Assembly (NCBI GenBank): GCA_004123355.1
Contig: SCHM01000001.1
Location: 4,828,001-4,892,000, forward strand
Length of the DNA stretch: 64,000 bases
Source: Amphirosellinia nigrospora
Lineage: Eukaryota > Ascomycota > Sordariomycetes > Xylariales > Xylariaceae
Reading direction: 5' to 3'
Positions 34,831 to 47,422 of the stretch are shown here, piece after piece (position 1 is the first letter of the stretch; every line of letters begins with the position of its first letter). The position numbers and the translations under genes were made by a program. The notes below the pieces were generated by a model. The model did not search any database. It was not told the DNA's origin and saw only the letters and a list, made by a program, of their open reading frames with translations.

Positions 34831-37800
34831 GGGTATCCGTCGAGTTCCGTCTCAGCTACAACAGTGCCTTTGTGGACAAGGGAATGACTTATTGCCGCCC
34901 GGGTTCACTATCGTCGCCCACCTGGTGGGCCTACCTTTCAGCTGCACCTCCGCTCGGGACAGGTACCTCACAGTGACCTGGCTCACCATTTGTGAAGGGC
35001 TTGCCCTGAGCCCTGTCACAGGGCTTCATGTTCATCTGGTTACTCGGATGAGGCATACCCTACCTCTGACGATGTTGTTTCATAACACCATCAGCTATAC
35101 ACTACTGCTGTACTGCAATCTCCCACATATCTACACTACCTACACATTGGGAACTTCCCGGCTGCCAAACAAACCTCTGCGATACGTCTTGTTCATCACC
35201 GTCAGTTGGCTGCCCGGGCGCTGCGGTGCCTAGTATACACTACTGGTGTGGTGTACTCTGCGGTACTTGCAGATGGTGTGTTCCATCATCTGCGTGCCGA
35301 ATTCTACGGCCTCCACTCTGCTGAGGCATGGAGGAGCAACTCGGCACATGAGTGGTTGTCCTGGGAACTCGTTGGGCATGGATTGGTGTTTGCGAAACGA
35401 GACGCCCACCAGCGGCAGGGTCGACGCTGGTGATGAGCTTCTATTAATAGTCCCTGCAGCCAAGTCGGCGCCAAACCTCAGCAAATCAGCTTGCTCCAGT
35501 CCAATTTGGCAATGCAGCCCGTCATTATTCAAAGCCGCCGATCGACTCCCTCTGCTAAATGCAACCTCGCCAAGCATGTTGAGGGGATTCGGCGGAAGCT
35601 AGAAGCGCGAGAGGTGTCCTTTGGGCGGCTCTTGATACTCGCGTCCTTTAGTATGTGCTACAACTAATTACCTCTTGCTAAGAGGATATATATATATGAA
35701 TAGTCGGTAATTATTGCTGCGGGGGAAAGGCCTCTCATCTCCTGTTTAGTTAATCCATCCAACGCCTCAGTACCTCTACGCCTATATAATCCTCACGTGG
35801 TTTGCGCAGCCTCAATATTCTCACCTGCTGTTATGGCCTGCATGGACCCGCTAATGTGGTCTTTCATCGGCATGTGAACGAATGCGGCCGAATAACTTGA
35901 GACAAAAATAAATCATTGCCTATTACGGGCTGAAAAGGATCGCGGACTCCTTTAACGTTCACGATGCTTTCGTGAGTCAAGCGTTGGCTTCCGGTCTAGG
36001 TATATTCGTAGTGCTGTTCGTTATGGGCTGGGGCTACCTGGTTACTTCGAGTACAGCAGATGCAATATTCGATATACCGATGTCTGTAGGCTAATGAGAC
36101 AGGCTTTTCCGCTTTCGTATCGGGAGGCGTAGAGCTATATTTAGATTTTGATTTGAAGGAATACTTTATGAAGCTAATGATATGCCACGGACAGACCATG
36201 GAGGACGAGGATACAATTATACTACGATGTAAACAAGGCCCACGAGGATTTTACATCACACGATTCAACTCCACGGTATACTTAATAACTAGTTAAGAGC
36301 TACGTGAATAACCAGCCCAGTTAGGGAGCATGGATGAATTTGGTGGCCATATGTAATGAGCGGACAAATTCTTCGCTAACTTGTATCTATACAAAGTATG
36401 ATAATAACAAGGTTTCTATTTGTGAACAGCACTTCCACTCCGAAAACTAGGTAGGTACTAGAAGGTAAAGGGTGCCTAGGCCATTGAGGTATTGGACTTG
36501 AATAATCCCATTGAGCTGCCTGGTTATTCCGCGATACCAGCGTATTGGCGTTAACGAGAGGGTCTTGACGCTAGTTGAAGATGAAGTAAACTTGAGGGAC
36601 CTAACAATTCTCATACTTAATTTTAGCCCCGCAAACGTTACACCGTTGCTTGGCGACTAAATTCTAACTCCGTTTGACAGAGCTGAAACGTCGGTGTCGG
36701 AGAAGGGTCTATACTCAGGATTCAAGGAACCTAGTTTATTTGGTTACCTAACCTAACGTAAACCTGAGCAGCAAGGCCAGGTGTTGATCATTTACTGAGA
36801 AGCTGCGCTGCGAAGGTCCAAGTCTGACACAACTCTACACATCGGATGGGTCTGAAACAAAACACCCGCGTAAACAAACCACGTTTCTCTACGATAAAAC
36901 GTCTGGGGCGACTTGCCAAGCCATGTTCGTTCTCATCAGCCTCAATGCCTAGTTGTGTGTGTTTGCGTCATTCAGTGTTGCTCGGGCTCAAGTAGCGCTG
37001 ATAAGGTAAGAGGTGAGGATTTAATGAGCCGCACGGCTTCACCGTGATCCTTCGAATAGCGTCGATTTGACATGGTTTTGTGGTTTCCTTTCCAAACGGT
37101 TGGGTCTGTTATTTTTCCTGGGTACCTGAGGTATTCCTTCTAGTCTAGCTTTAAAGTGTTCTAGCAGGCAGATCGGGACGGCACTAACGAGAAGATCTTC
37201 ATTAGTGTCGAAGGAGATAACCAATGCACCTTTTTTGCGCGATAGCATTTGTCACGTTTTAATGAAAAAGTTTACGCTTTTTACTACTGAGCTGACTTCG
37301 CAAAAATTTTGAGGAATTTGGTAGATTCCACACTACCACGTACCGATGTTTCCGATTCCCCAAACATCCCCAGACCCATCATACAAGCGAGATTGTGGAG
37401 GTAGGTCGAGGATGGCGGATAAGGTACCCAGCTACCTTCACTTCATCGTATTATGGTGTTGATCAACAGGTCTTGCCTTGTTTTCCTGCAATGAGCATTT
37501 AAGATGCGATGTTAGCACCTAATAGTGTGGAACGAGTCTATATGTAATATTGGCAGGTTTTGAAGTCGTCAGTACCAGTTTAACACCACAGCCTCCGTCA
37601 AGTATTCCGCTTCCGCCAAACTGATAATGTCATACAATAGGTATACCACTATAAGCTGACATGCCGAGAATCGGCTTGCTGATTGCATGAGTGTTGCTCT
37701 CGGCCACTAAATACCGAAACTAAACGGCAGTCAGTGCCAAAGGATTCACTTCCCACATTTGGAGTCTATCAGATACATAGTACTCCTAACTCGGTTAATA

Positions 37801-40800
37801 CTGAAGAGACGTAGGCCGCCATTCTTTTACTATGTAGATGACCAGGTAACAAGGACGAGACCTAAGACGGTATAGTTCCCAGGTTCTTAAATACCAGCCT
37901 AGGGGTATCTGATAACGCCCCAGCAATAACAGGAGTGGACGAAAAAAAAAGATGACGAAGGATTCCTAGTTTTAAATCATAATATGGCGAGTGTACCGAA
38001 ATAATCTCATTTGGCAGTTGACATTGCAGAAATACAGCGCAGACGCCAAATTACATATACCAGAGTTATACGGGAGGAAGGGGGGTTGTTGCTCTACGAC
38101 AGTCTCTTAGGCCTAACCATCTGCCTCGTATCGGACTTGTTATTCGAATGAACGTTAGTCTGCGTACAATTGCGGTCGTCCCCTGCTATACCTAATCTGC
38201 AGCTCTCCTGGCGATGAGGCTTCAAACGCAGTTTGATCGACGCCGGCAAAGGCAAGCGAGCTGTAAGCCCCTTGAATTTCCGGTTACGGCTCACAACCGC
38301 ATCTTTTTTGGACAGCAGGCCCTGCTTGCTACCCCGAGCGTCTACGGGGGCGGAGATAACAGGGGAAAATAGTGTGGTTTTGGACGGATAGGCTTTTCTT
38401 CGGCAGTCCCCGAATCCTGGAAACGATGCACGAGTTCGTGGTGGTCGGTTTCGTCCCGTTGCGATATAACAGTCGTCCCTCTGTAGGTAGATAGATGCCT
38501 TGTGTATTGGGCCCAGCGTATAGTATACAAACACCAGCCGACGGCTAAGTTCTACCCAAGTATCATTGGCTTTTTGGGGTGTGCGAACCTGGAGTGGTAT
38601 TGTAAATTGCATTTAACTGATAGTTTCCGATATCACCTGCACGCTGACACGCGTTGCGTGATATATATACTTACATGTATCACGCCTGCAACGTCAAAGC
38701 TCCCGACGAATTGATTCCTTTCCTAACAAGAAAGCCGATGCAACCACGATACACCTCATGCCTACTAACTGGGACACTCCTGCATGGAACTTCACGAGCA
38801 AGACGATCACATTTCCCACACCATTATGAGATGTGCTGGTGGCTTGCAACTGTCTGCTGACGGGTAGGTAAGAACACTCTCTACACTGACGGGGTGCCAG
38901 CGGATATGATTTTCTTTTTAGACTTTTGAACTCTATTGGTACACGACAGAATTCCACGGCAAGGCTCCGACTAAGAAAACTATAGAAACAGGCTAGCCAC
39001 AGTATCATATGAACAAGTCGCATGAAGCTTGTAGTGTTTGGTAGAATAAGATAGCTATTGCAAACCGGCACCAAAGTATCGTTAGACTAGTTTTGGTGAT
39101 GATATCGCCGATACGACTGGAAGATCTAGCTATGCCATAGCGAAACTCAACTAAGTGACCCGTTATGCCTCAAATTGCCCTATATCGATTATGCCTTCCA
39201 AGTAACTCAACTGCTAAGGACAAGTCGCCAGCTTCGTAGGCTTTGCTAGTATATCCACACATCAATACGATAAGTGAGCAAACATGAAGTGGTACTATGC
39301 TTGTGATGGTCAGTCTACAAACAGCTTTCTCAAGTAGCAGTCACGGCATTCAAGGGTTATAATAGGAATGAATCTAGAGTACTCCTTGCACGCAACAAGA
39401 TATCGCTTTGCTATACTCACAGACGACAGAATAGTCGACGCACTCTAACACTGCAAAGTACAGTATTCGCCAAACAACTACCTGCCTTATATTTGTGATC
39501 TATCTAGTGTTTGACCCAACTCTCTTTCTCTCTCATATTTCACTTGGAGTTGTTCCACATATTTGATGTCGCGTCTACATTGCGAAGTCATTGAAGACTG
39601 CCTATGTAACTATTCCTGGGTATGCTCTGGTCTAGAGAACAACAACTTACTTGTCCTTCTTTACAACTGCATTGCTGTGCTTTTCTGACTAACTAATCAT
39701 TCAACGGCTCATCGAGGCAGGTAATATCGGGAGTGATCTATAGCACACAGACCTCTACTTGTTGTTAGGATATATCCATGCACTCATGTGGCAGTTGGCC
39801 TGTGTCGCGTATGCAGTCGATATAAAAGCAGGGATGGGGAGGGTCGGCTCAACATGAACTAGGGGGTCATGCAGTTCAGAACCCCATTGCCTCTTGGCTG
39901 TTTAACCCGAAAAGGTGACGGCTATCCAGTTTAGTCTCTAGCCGCTGTCCAAACTCGTGCATCCATCCAACCCGCCAACCCCCTCCTGCGCAACGGTGTA
40001 TCATGGAACATGGTGATCTGTGAATCGGTTACCAAACACTTGCAGTAGTAGGTCGCAGCAACCGATCTGAATAACGTCCCGGCGCGGCCTGGCATTGCTA
40101 CATCGTTAAACGGACGCTTGCGGTTTGTCGTCTACCTTAACCATGACCCTTTTTAGCCTCGACTCACCAACCACCAACCACCAACTTGCAGCTCCGCGGT
40201 GCCATTCGTGACGATCACCGGCGTGCATTTCAATGGGCGAGCCCTTGTCGGGGCCCATGCGAAGTAGCCAGGTTGGGAGGAAAGGGGCACGATGAGCACC
40301 CGTCACCGGCTGGTCAGCCGTACAGTACCACAATTACACACAATACCGTGAGCTAGCCTCAAGGATAGTGCACGCTACGCACGTACAAGCAGTATAACTA
40401 ATTCGACTTCGACTTGGCCTGAACCAACCATGGCCCCTCCGCGCCCGTCTTTCTCCATCTTTCTCCATATCAGGGTGTGAAGTGTCAAACCAACGACGAG
40501 TCAACTCGCTCATAAAATAGGGGAGAAAGATTGACCAGGGCATCGGGTGCCAATCCAATATCTCCTCCAGAGATGCACCCTTGCAGCGAGACGACAGACA
40601 CTTGCTCCTACTTTCTGATGTGCAAAGAATGCCTGATCGATCAACAGAACAATCATAATTGTCTACTGGATTTTCCTTGATTTGCCCCGCGTTTGGTGAA
40701 TCCCTGGAAGGAGAAAATTTCTCCGAAATCAACCGTCTTCACACCTTCACCATTTCTCTCCTTGGAACATCTCTGCTTCGACAACTCGTACGAATCTCCA

Positions 40801-41085
40801 AGGTTAGGTATCAACCCACGACTCATTCATCTACAGCCGCGTCTCAATCCCATTTGCAGCACGGCTAGACCTCGAAGTCGGTATTTGATGGGACGATTAG
40901 TTTGGCCGACGCGTATGCGACATATAATAACTTTTTTTCGCTTTCTTTATTGTTTGAAATCGCATCATCGACAAACTTAACTTAATAGCGCGATCCTTTT
41001 AAGATTCAAGAGTGCCCGAAACGATAATACCGGGGGGTCCCGGATTCTGAAGCAGCAACTGGAGGCAAGGAGCAACGAAAAGGAG
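34831..41085. other. large gene-free spacer and promoter of the next gene
   Basis: About 6.2 kb with no conserved coding signal. The longest frame (38094-38612, minus, 172 codons) has no motif that I recognise. A TA-type repeat lies at 35683-35696. No tRNA, rRNA or transposon ends are seen. The last few hundred bases (from about 40640) are CT-rich and are probably the leader of the gene that starts at 41086. In texture it resembles the first 5 kb. Confidence 0.45.
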
Positions 41086-44000
41086 ATGGACTTGGGTTTT
41101 GTTGAGTTGATCCATGCAGCTCCTGATCATGGGTCTTCTCACCCGCGGGCAGCAGCAGCAATAGCAGGCGTTGGAGATGCTACAGGCTTGAACACTGTTG
41201 CAACCACTACGGATAGTGGCCGTGCTAGTGGTAACGGTGCAGACCCAAGCGCCACAGGGACTAGTGGTGTAACCAGAGCAGCGCCGACCAGATCTGGGTC
41301 GGGGGTTATGAGTTCCGCCGCAGCACTTAATCTTGGTGCTCCTGCACCCGCGCCCGCTGCACCAGCCAAAGCAGTTACGTTCTCCCTTTCATCATCATCA
41401 ACACCTAACCCCAATTCCCGTTCTTCTCTATCCGCCCCACGAGCATTCTGCACGCGCATCGCCAAAACCACAACTCGTCCAAGTTGCCGGCCTTTCGCTT
41501 TGCCGATCTCAACAAAGAATCAATTGCTTTGTTCCAGAACCCGTACCAGCAACAACAACACATCCCGCCCTCGCCTGTCTCACCCCATTCAGATCAACAC
41601 GAAACACAGCCAAATACGGTGAATCATTCAACCCCGCTGCCGGCGCCCAAGACCAACACCGCACAAACTACAAGGCCACCCACGACATTGTCTCATTCTT
41701 AGATTCCGTCAAGTCTCGGGCGTTCACGTTCCAAGCTCCATCGGCTCCTTTGCTCGCGACCGCCTCTCCCGCCCATGTAAAGCGAACCGTATTACTGGAT
41801 CCTACTAGCGCCGTTCCGAACACTTCGGGTGTCAGATCGCCCATCCAGTCTACTGAGACATTCGTACCCGTCCCACAAAGACGCGCGCCTGTCAGCCCGA
41901 ATATTGACGCCGCCTCCGGCGCATCGCCTGCGGAGGCTACAACGAGAGAGGGGTTTTCTAGTCAGCGGGAGCTCCTACTCTCTAAGAACTTGAAGAGAAC
42001 TGTATCAGATGATAAGCTGCTTCTTCCTCAGACCTTGAAGAGAGCGGCATCAGATGATAAAAGGGCTTCCGTATCGAAGAAGCCACCTGTATCATACAAA
42101 GGGCGCACCAAAACTAGTGTGTCCGGGACCGCTACATCTATCCCACCTATTCGAGCTTTTCGATCTTCCGGCGAACGGCGGAGTCTAGTGCTCGATATGA
42201 ATATCAGATCAGCGCGTCCACACGAAGGCGGGGATGAGTATGGGATGGAACTCACCGTGATAGAACACTTCGCGCATTGGAGGGAAGACGAGGCAACGAA
42301 GCCATGCAATGGACGCCGCCTGACTCAGCCACAGAACGACCAGATGCGGATGATAGCGGGGACCTATTTCTGAAGATCGCCCGTGAAGATTCTTCCCAAC
42401 GCACGGGAGACCGTACCAGGACATATGCAGATAATCCCAATGCAATCGTAAGTAGAATATTATTATTTGTTTAAGACTGCAGCAATGTCATAGCGCCCAT
42501 GGCGTTAGATCCAACTAGGCACACTCCATTTCAACCCTCGGCATCAAAACAGCCTAGAGAAATTTACCTAGAGTCTGAACGACTAACTTGTTGATAGACC
42601 CGTGTAGCACGTAGTGCTCGTCGACCACTTTCTGTGGCCATATCAGCCTATCGGTCCCCCTCACCTCCTCGTATATCGCGGCGAATGTCCGAACAAGAGT
42701 CCAGAGTCAGAGGTCCGGGTCATGATCAAGGAGAGAGGACTGGACCACCCATATCCTTCCGAGGGCATTCTAGAGAACCGCAGTCGGAAGACCTTAAACT
42801 CAGAGGTGTTAGTACACCACTTCGTGCGTCTCCTCTTACTCCGCGAACCCAGACCTATCAGAACCCCCTGAGGCCAGCTCCTCGCATCGACGGCGGCGCC
42901 TTCAATTGATCGCAGTTCCGCCGTCGTATCTCGCATGGCATCTCTCAAGCAAGCAAATGTGAATTATAGCCATCCTCGCGCATATAATTCATCGCCTCTG
43001 GTTACCCACGCCACAGATGTACAAACAAATGATGCGCAACCCAATGAGTCACTACCTGTAGAAGGTACAGATTCAACAACCTCAACGGGCGGCCCTTCGA
43101 CTGTTTGGGATGAGCTAGATGAATTGAAATCTCGAATTCACCATCTTGAACTAACAAGAAAAATCCCCCCGACCTCGAGTGCCGCCATTTCGCGAGTTTC
43201 TGATGAACGCCACCAACTGCGCATACAAATGCCACCACGTTATCAGCGTCGCCTAAACGTGGTGCTTCCAGTGTAGTGCAAAGCATAGAAGCGCCCATTG
43301 TACCAAAAGACAGCCACCCGCTACTTCACTCGGCCCTAGCTAAATCGAAAGATTTACTTGTGCCCGACGTTTATGATGCTCTGGAGATGGCGACTGCTGA
43401 TGCGTTGGCGCTCGCTGCTATGATGGGTACTGCTGGCCAACCAGGCCCCATCTCTAGCGGGGCGAGCAATGTCGGCAGCAATTGTGGACCAGTCACTGAT
43501 CGCCAATTACGAAAAAAGGCAGACAGTGTTTGTCGCAGCCTCACGGAGTTATGTCTAGCGCTCAGCGAAAATGCAGGTACAGCTAAACCCCTCCAGTCGC
43601 CGCACCGCCGCCAGAAAATGAAATAATATCAAGTCCTACGATTACACAATTTCATGGAATAGCAACACAGCGGAGACCGAGCGTGCCTGCAAATCGTGCT
43701 GTTGAACTGGCTGCAAGCCCAAGGGTTGTGTCTCGTTACGAAGAGAAACGGGCAACGGTGCTGACATCTAGTGCTCTTCCCGGCCTACGATACAACGCCA
43801 ACATGAACGCGACAACAGATGCTAATACAGCTGGTCGTAAGAGCTCGCTACTGTTTTCACGAAATCGACGTGCCGGAACAGAAGAGCCTGAAGATGGGCG
43901 CAGGACATCTACCGTTTTGAGGAGTCGCCGTGCCGGTACCGAGGAGCCTGAAGATTTATCACCATCAGATCGGAAACCCATTCTTACGCGTGGACGGCGA

Positions 44001-44426
44001 TCAACAATGGACCCCAGTGGTGAGGACGAGTCTCGGTTCCGTACGCCATCTCGCGCTGTAACTGAAGTAAATGGTCTCCGACCAAGGGAATACATTTCCC
44101 ACCTTCCTCCACCTCCTATGCCAAAGGAAGCAGATACCTTGGCGAATTCGGCTCTCCCAAGAAGGCGTCTAGGTTCTACAACAGTCAACACACGATTAGC
44201 ACAACCTACACCTGTGACTATAACGACAGCATCAGGTATCGCTACGCCGAGTAGGCGGAACTTTGACTATTCCACACCGGGTCATGAGACAGCCAACGAA
44301 CTGGACAGGAATGCCGAGGATCGACCTCAACGGCAATTCTCTCTTGCTCGCTCCGGGAGTTTGAATCGTCGGGTAACGAACCGGCAGAGCATGATTGCCA
44401 CACCGTCCACTAGGTATTATAGATAA
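41086..44426 (+). CDS. fungal-specific Ser/Arg-rich protein of unknown function, many apparent frameshifts
   Basis: I do not recognise a named family. Two exons, 41086-42447 and 42598-44426 (phase-0 intron of 150 bp), about 1,060 codons. Features in order: an Ala/Pro/Ser-rich N-terminus; PAFRFADLNKESIALFQNPY near 41490; SVKSRAFTFQ; a low-complexity Ser/Arg region; WDELDELKSRIHHLEL (43110-43155), a short helix likely to form a coiled coil; SLTELCLALSENA near 43540; and an RAGTEEPED unit repeated twice at 43873-43952. It ends ATPSTRYYR. The frame changes at about 41440, 41485, 41695, 42290, 42900, 43212 and in the C4 run 43588-43591. The composition and the DELDELKSRI helix resemble cytoskeleton or spindle-pole scaffold proteins, but that is only a guess. 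Confidence 0.65.
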
Positions 44427-45023
44427 CGCCCGTATGAACGCCATGAACACAACAACCATGTACTATTATAATCTGTTCCTTGCAAAGGCGTTTTCTGTAA
44501 CCAGCATCCAGCATAACTAGGCGTTTCGGCTTGCACACTATATTCAGAAATACCCTCTGTTGCCTAGGGTTCAATGGAATTCTTTCTCATCTTTTGCTAT
44601 TTTATTTTCAACTCTTGGAGGCTGTGTACGCGGAGTCAAAATCCCTAGTTCTGCGATATGCCGCGCAAGAAAAGGGAGCATGGTGGTGGTCGCGTCTTCA
44701 ATACTTGAACACTTCGGATTGGAAAAGCATTGTCATTTAAAATGAGGGGACGAGTTTCTCTGGCACGGCTCTCTAGATACGTGGTCGACCATTGGAGGCT
44801 AGGAACATATAGCATTTGTTAATTTGCACTTCTGATATGGCAAAACTTGAGATATTGACAGTTTGCCGAACAGAAGGGTCGGCGTTGTGATAGTTACTTT
44901 TAGTTGCCTCTGCCTCTGCATAACTAGTAGTAATGTTTGACACTCTCTATCGATTTCACCCCTTTCTCTATCGGGAAACTTTTTGTGAAGAGGATGCTCG
45001 ACATCAACCAGCAGTAGCACCAA
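44427..45023. other. spacer between protein gene and tRNA
   Basis: About 600 bp with no coding signal. It holds the 3' UTR of the upstream gene and the upstream flank of tRNA-Gly. Confidence 0.5.
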
Positions 45024-45094
45024 GCATCAGTGGTTTAGTGGTAAAATCCATCGTTGCCATCGATGGGCCCCGTGTTCGATTCACGGCTGATGCA
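45024..45094 (+). tRNA. tRNA-Gly (anticodon GCC)
   Basis: A 71-base intronless cloverleaf. The acceptor arms GCATCAG and CTGATGC pair fully, with discriminator A at 45094. The D arm contains the A box (TGGTTTAGTGG). The anticodon stem CATCG/CGATG closes the loop TTGCCAT, giving anticodon GCC. The T arm CCGTG/CACGG closes the TTCGATT loop, which is the B box. A T5 run follows 11 bases downstream. This is the usual major glycine isoacceptor of fungi. Confidence 0.96.
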
Positions 45095-45105
45095 CTGGTT
45101 CAACC

Positions 45106-45110
45106 TTTTT
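45106..45110 (+). terminator. RNA polymerase III terminator of tRNA-Gly
   Basis: A run of five T on the non-template strand lies 11 bases after the tRNA 3' end, the usual Pol III stop signal. A second T4 run follows a few bases later. Confidence 0.75.
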
Positions 45111-45676
45111 ACTTTTCTTGTATACGATGTGAATCCAAATTTGTGTGGTGTCAAGGAAGGTACCTACCTAAGTAACACAGTGAATGCAATCAGTGAATGC
45201 AATGACTCAGGCCGGAGTGGTGGGGAGCTCTGTTCAATTCAGCTCTCCCGTACCTAGGCATTTTGCTAGGCATTATTTATTTATTTATAACTTAGAGGGC
45301 GAGCCATTTGTCTTATTACCTGTTAATACTGCGTACATCGTTTTTTTTTAAATCCTGACTCAACTAACTTATTCTCTCCTACCGGCAATCTGTGGGTTCT
45401 TATACGGCTACGAGCGCGGATGTCCCCGCTTCCCACCGGCAGCCGGATTTTGAGTGCTGCTACGATTCTGGTCTCGACTACGCCCCGGGCGCTAGTTGTC
45501 GGCGCAGTTCAGGGTGCTAGTAGAGCATCGTCGAGGATACCAGGCGGAGATACACGAGCACAAGGGCTAGTGCACGTGCTGAAGAAGAGCATACGCAACG
45601 CCGATACGGACGTAATAAAGAGGGGATCGAGGAGACCTTTGCTACAGCTACTGGTGCTCGATTCCATAGTAACGGC
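45111..45676. other. promoter region of TPT1
   Basis: Spacer between the tRNA and the Tpt1 gene. It contains one ACCTACC/AGGTACC motif near 45160-45175, a T9 run near 45341-45349 and no coding signal that I trust; the open frames 45420-45836 are shadows of the GC-rich Tpt1 start region. Confidence 0.4.
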
Positions 45677-46975
45677 ATGGCGGACGGCTTCCAGGACGCG
45701 GCGGACCGCTTTGAGGACCGCGTGCTCGGGGGTAGAGGTGGCAGACCGAGAGGTGGTGGACGGCGCGGGGGCGGAGGGGCGGGAGCAGGTTCGAATCGAC
45801 AGGTGCAGATCTCTAAGGCGCTCTCGACGCTGTTGAGACATCAGGCGCAGAATGCTGGGGTCCAGCTTGATGCTGAGGGTTCGCGGCGCTGGATCGAGTT
45901 GTGAGTGATGATGTCCTTTTGATTTTCCCGGTTTTACTTTTTTTTCTTCGTCATTTCGCATGTTTGGCCTGCCTTATATTCATCAACATGCCGATTTATT
46001 TTTTTCCCCTCTCCTATATATTCCAATCTCTACATGTTCGAAGAAAGAACGAGACACTTGAGAGTATCACTACTATTATCATACAAGAGCGGCACCTGTA
46101 GCGAGAACGCGCCTTCACAAAGAATGACAGAGAAGAAAAGGAGAACCTGACATAAAAATACCCTTATAGATGCAGTGGCCACGTCTCCGTAGTTTAAACC
46201 CAACCGTGGCCGAGATCAAGGACGAAGTGGCGACGAACGCGAAGCAGCGGTTCAGCATGAAGCCGAACCCGGACGATTCCATATCGTCCACCACGTCCGA
46301 GGACGACGCCGAGCACTGGGTGATCCGCGCCAACCAGGGCCACAGCATCGCCATCGCGTCCGAGGCGCTCCACGCGCCCATCACGCTGGCCGCCGGAAAC
46401 GTGCCCGATGTCGTCGTCCACGGGACGTACTTCGCCTTCTGGCCCGCCATCGTCGCGGCCGGGGGTCTGAGGAAGATGGGACGCACGCACGTCCACTTCG
46501 GGACCGGGATACCCGGTGACGATGGTGGTGGTGGTGGTAGCGGTAGCGGTGGTGGCCAGGTTCATAATGTCGAGGACGAGGAAGAGGGAGCCGCGCAGAA
46601 CAAGCCGAAGGTCATCAGTGGTATGCGTGCCGACGCGGAATTGCTCATTTTTGTGGATGTCGAGAAAGCTTTGCGCGATAGCGAGACTACTGGCGAGAAA
46701 GAAGGAGGAGGCGGCGGGATGAAGTGGTGGATGAGCGAGAACAATGTCGTGCTGACCGAGGGGATGCTGAGGGTCTGGTCTCGTTGAAGTACTTCAAGGA
46801 AGTCAGGGGCCGGCGGCAGGGTGTTGGCTTGCTGTGGAAGGATGGTGAGAAGGTCGCTGATTTGCCGGATGGTGTTGTTGCTAGAGTCCCCCAAGGGAAG
46901 GGTCGAGGTGGTGGCGGGGAGAGAGGAGGTCGTGGTGGGCGAAGGGGCGGAAGGGGACGGGGACGAGGTTCGTGA
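45677..46975 (+). CDS. tpt1: tRNA 2'-phosphotransferase (Tpt1/KptA), apparent frameshifts
   Basis: Removes the 2'-phosphate left at the splice junction of ligated tRNAs by transfer to NAD+, the last step of fungal tRNA splicing. Exons 45677-45900 and 46170-46975, about 343 codons. The N-terminus is Gly/Arg-rich (RGG type), then SKALSTLLRHQAQ holds the conserved RH; exon 2 has MQWPRLRSL, WVIRANQGHSI, then VVHGTYFAFWPAIVAAGGL with the catalytic His, and LIFVDVEKAL. The C-terminus is a second RGG-rich tail. Two problems: the exon 1 phase does not match the exon 2 phase (one base lacking at the junction, or a missed micro-exon in 45901-46169), and the G4 run 46760-46763 is one base short before EGLVSLKYFKEV. 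Corrected, 344 codons close. The acidic/Gly insert at 46519-46600 is an expansion relative to bacterial KptA. Confidence 0.9.
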
Positions 46976-47422
46976 GGGTGGAAAAAGAGAAAATTAGGAC
47001 TGAGCACGCGCCCTTACAGTTTCCAATACCAGAATGCCTATGCTTCGACGCCGTATTCGAGTCCGTCCACGGGCACCATTAGTATTGAGCGTTGCATTCT
47101 CATCCGTATTCAGTTCTCGGATTCTTGACCTAACTCAGTAGGAGGCGTTAGAATTACAAGGCACACTGATCAAAATACAGACTGTATTCATTACCATGGT
47201 CATATGCACGTTTCAAGTCATTACAATTATGGGATAACATGAAGCCCGCTATTCCAGTTCGAAAGTCCCAACGTGCCCTTCGCCATCATTAGCAGCGTCT
47301 TCGACATTAAGCATCACCCATTGTTCCTCGTGTCGAGAGCCCAGCTCACCCAAGCCCGCGCCCAACTAAGCGCTGCCCCGCTGCTGTCGCCGTCGCACTC
47401 GAAAAGGCAATGGCGAAGGAAT
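46976..47422. other. convergent 3' spacer
   Basis: Holds the 3' UTRs of the Tpt1 gene (+) and the dsRNA-binding gene (-). No coding signal or repeat of note. Confidence 0.5.

Noticed and set aside
38094-38612. 172-codon minus frame in the large spacer
   Set aside because: Basic, low-information text with no recognisable domain; nothing around it looks genic.
45901-46169. Hidden micro-exon in the first intron of TPT1 to fix the phase
   Set aside because: No short segment with good donor and acceptor that restores the phase was found by eye; a one-base error at the junction is simpler, though not proven.
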